From NCBI GenBank assembly GCA_949287345.1, contig CASEGD010000083.1, positions 1-6,589 of the forward strand: a DNA stretch of 6,589 bases. The letters are read 5' to 3'. This DNA is from an uncultured Phascolarctobacterium sp. (GTDB lineage Bacteria; Bacillota; Negativicutes; Acidaminococcales; Acidaminococcaceae). This document shows, piece by piece, positions 5,123 to 6,589 of this stretch (positions are counted from its first letter, which is position 1; each line of letters begins with the position of its first letter). The notes beneath the pieces are model-generated. The model did no database searches. It saw only the letters and a program-made list of their open reading frames with translations, and was not told the DNA's origin. The position numbers and the translations under genes were made by a program.

Positions 5123-6589
5123 TTACAACGTATCATTTTTAAACAGCTGGCTTATCATTTGCCTGCTGCCGATAATCCAGAGGATATCGCCGTTGTTGAT
5201 AACGAACGAAGCGTCCGGGTCGAGGATGGTGTAGTTGCCGCGTTCCAGCCCCAGCGCCAGCCATTTGCCTTTGGAGAAGGTATCGGATTTTTTCAGCGTG
5301 CTGCGTGCCAGCGGCGACGCCGACGTTACCGGCATGGCGTAGCACAAAAGCTGGTCGTGCTCTTTGCGGCTGGCGGTTTCCTGCTGCAAAAACTGGTGCA
5401 GCGTTACCGTTTCGCTGATTTTGTTCAGCCCAAGCCCCATGTTTTTAATGGCGGCGTCAAAGGTGCGCAGTACGTTCAGCGGCGCGGTAATTAAAAGCCT
5501 GTCGCCCGCGCGCAGCACCGTATGTCCGGAAGGTATCGGCATGTAACCGTGGCTGTTGTGAATTTCGATAACGAAAATTTTATAAATGCGGTGTACGTCA
5601 AGCCGCCTTATGCTCCAGCCAATCCACGGCGAGCTTTCGGTAATTTCGTAGCCGCAGGTGTAAAGCTGTTCGTCCAGCCACATGCCGTGCCTTGCCGACG
5701 CGCGTTTTTGTGCGGCTGCCGCCAGATTTTCGGCGTTGAGGTTAATTAAAAACTGCGATTCGATTTGCAGGTAACGGCTGACGAGGTAATCGGACGAGTA
5801 GATGAATTTGTAATCGGACGAGTAGATGAATTTGGCCAGCACCAGCGCGGCGATAATGGCAACGATTGTGTGCAGCCCCAGCATGGAGGTAAATACCTGC
5901 ATGATAAAGAACATGCCGATGGCAACCTTAACGAACATCAAAACCAGAATCAGCGGACGGTTGCTGCGTTTCTGAAACCACAGCCCGGCGACAAGGTCGC
6001 GCCTGCCGAGGCGGCTTACCATAAGCGCCGTCAAAAACGGCAGCATAAGCAGCAGCGTCACTGCGGCAGCGGTAAAATTGCTGACCGGCGCCTGCAAATA
6101 GTTCCGGCAGTAGGGCAAAATCATGTTCGTGCCCATGTAGGAAATAAAAATCAGAATTACGGCGTAAACAACAATGCGCGTAAAGTAAATCTGCAAAAAA
6201 TTAGTCCATTCGGATTGCTTTTCGTTGCCTTTGTTATCGCGGTGCGCCTCAATCAGCATCACGGCAGTTTTTTTAGGCAGGCTGCGCAGCAGGCGGCGGT
6301 AAGCCTTGCCAGCGTTAAGCAGCACATGCGGCGTAAAGAAGATGGTGACGACGGAAACGGCTACGAACACCGGGTACAAAAAGCTGCTGGTTAAGCCGTA
6401 GCCCGCGCCGATGCTGGCGACGATGAAGGCAAATTCGCCCAGCTGCGTCAGTGCAAAGCCGCACTGCATACTGGTTTTAAGCGGCTGGCCGGACAACATG
6501 ACGCCGAGCGACGTAAAAAGGCATTTGCCAAAAATAAGCGTAACGGAAAGTGCGATGATGGTGAGCAGGTTGCCGCTGACGACGGTGGG
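5123..6589 (-). CDS. CPA2-family (KefB-type) cation:proton antiporter, C-terminal part
   Basis: The frame is open to the right edge and gives 488 residues; the ATG at 6499 is internal, since coding continues upstream of it as a membrane helix. This inner-membrane protein would exchange Na+ or K+ for H+. Visible residues (first codon at 6589) show a helix (LLTIIALSVTLIFG), the family signature TQLGEFAFIVASIGAGYG at about 48-65, and a helix at about 70-86. After a basic cytosolic loop come four more helices (about 135-255), an extra membrane bundle. The rest is cytosolic with two RCK_C (TrkA-C)-like domains: SPWIGWSIRRLD to RLLITAP, and SPLARSTLKKSD to ILWIIGS near the C-terminus. No NAD-binding RCK_N GxGxxG motif is seen. 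A perfect 8-residue duplication, KFIYSSDY twice, sits where the last helix meets the cytosolic part. Ion specificity is not determinable. Confidence 0.87.
   Translation of the reverse strand, partial: PTVVSGNLLTIIALSVTLIFGKCLFTSLGVMLSGQPLKTSMQCGFALTQLGEFAFIVASIGAGYGLTSSFLYPVFVAVSVVTIFFTPHVLLNAGKAYRRLLRSLPKKTAVMLIEAHRDNKGNEKQSEWTNFLQIYFTRIVVYAVILIFISYMGTNMILPYCRNYLQAPVSNFTAAAVTLLLMLPFLTALMVSRLGRRDLVAGLWFQKRSNRPLILVLMFVKVAIGMFFIMQVFTSMLGLHTIVAIIAALVLAKFIYSSDYKFIYSSDYLVSRYLQIESQFLINLNAENLAAAAQKRASARHGMWLDEQLYTCGYEITESSPWIGWSIRRLDVHRIYKIFVIEIHNSHGYMPIPSGHTVLRAGDRLLITAPLNVLRTFDAAIKNMGLGLNKISETVTLHQFLQQETASRKEHDQLLCYAMPVTSASPLARSTLKKSDTFSKGKWLALGLERGNYTILDPDASFVINNGDILWIIGSRQMISQLFKNDTL
5786..5833 (-). 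repeat. Perfect 24-bp in-frame tandem duplication in the antiporter
   Basis: Positions 5786-5809 and 5810-5833 are identical 24-bp units in codon phase, encoding KFIYSSDY twice. There is not a single mismatch even at third codon positions, so the duplication is probably recent (replication slippage). An assembly artefact is a less likely alternative, because the unit is short and the frame is preserved. Confidence 0.95.

Noticed and set aside
5765..6394. 209-codon plus-strand open frame opposite the antiporter
   Set aside because: It is antisense to a well-supported membrane protein, its composition (Gln, Asn, His, Arg) is antisense-like, and no ribosome binding site is evident.

Overview
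The window fits a diderm Firmicute of the class Negativicutes; Acidaminococcaceae such as Phascolarctobacterium is a guess from general resemblance. Ribosome binding sites are strong Firmicute-type AGGAGG sequences and promoters have near-consensus TATAAT boxes in AT-rich spacers. Yet the window encodes a type V autotransporter with an outer-membrane beta-barrel, which needs an outer membrane. No mobile element, CRISPR array, tRNA or rRNA was seen.

Left part (1-1860). A two-component system lies on the minus strand: an OmpR/PhoB-family response regulator, then a sensor histidine kinase that starts in an ATGA overlap and runs off the left edge. Divergently, on the plus strand, is a small secreted protein with PepSY-like repeats. 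The 174-bp divergent spacer holds both promoters. On the PepSY side there is no good -35 box, but there is a direct repeat TTTAAT-N5-TTTAAT ten bases upstream of the -10, the geometry expected for an OmpR-type activator. The simplest reading is that the regulator controls the secreted PepSY protein and that both belong to one envelope-sensing module.

Middle part (1890-3021). purC (SAICAR synthetase) is a stand-alone minus-strand gene with its own promoter and terminator. About 400 bp separate it from the divergent autotransporter gene. This spacer contains a 16-bp perfect palindrome, two promoters that share the form TTGCTA-N17-TATAAT, and a complete intrinsic terminator located between the autotransporter promoter and its start codon. 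The last feature implies either a conditional attenuator or a roughly 100-nt small RNA.

Right part (3022-6589). The 687-residue autotransporter has a signal peptide, a glycine-rich repeat passenger and a C-terminal barrel ending in Phe. It faces a minus-strand CPA2 (KefB-type) cation:proton antiporter, and the two share one bidirectional terminator. The antiporter lacks its N-terminus at the right edge, has two RCK_C-like domains, and carries a perfect in-frame 24-bp tandem duplication at the junction of membrane and cytosolic parts.

No clearly new multi-gene system is visible. The best leads are the autotransporter leader terminator, the regulator/PepSY control region with its tandem leader hairpins, and the antiporter duplication.
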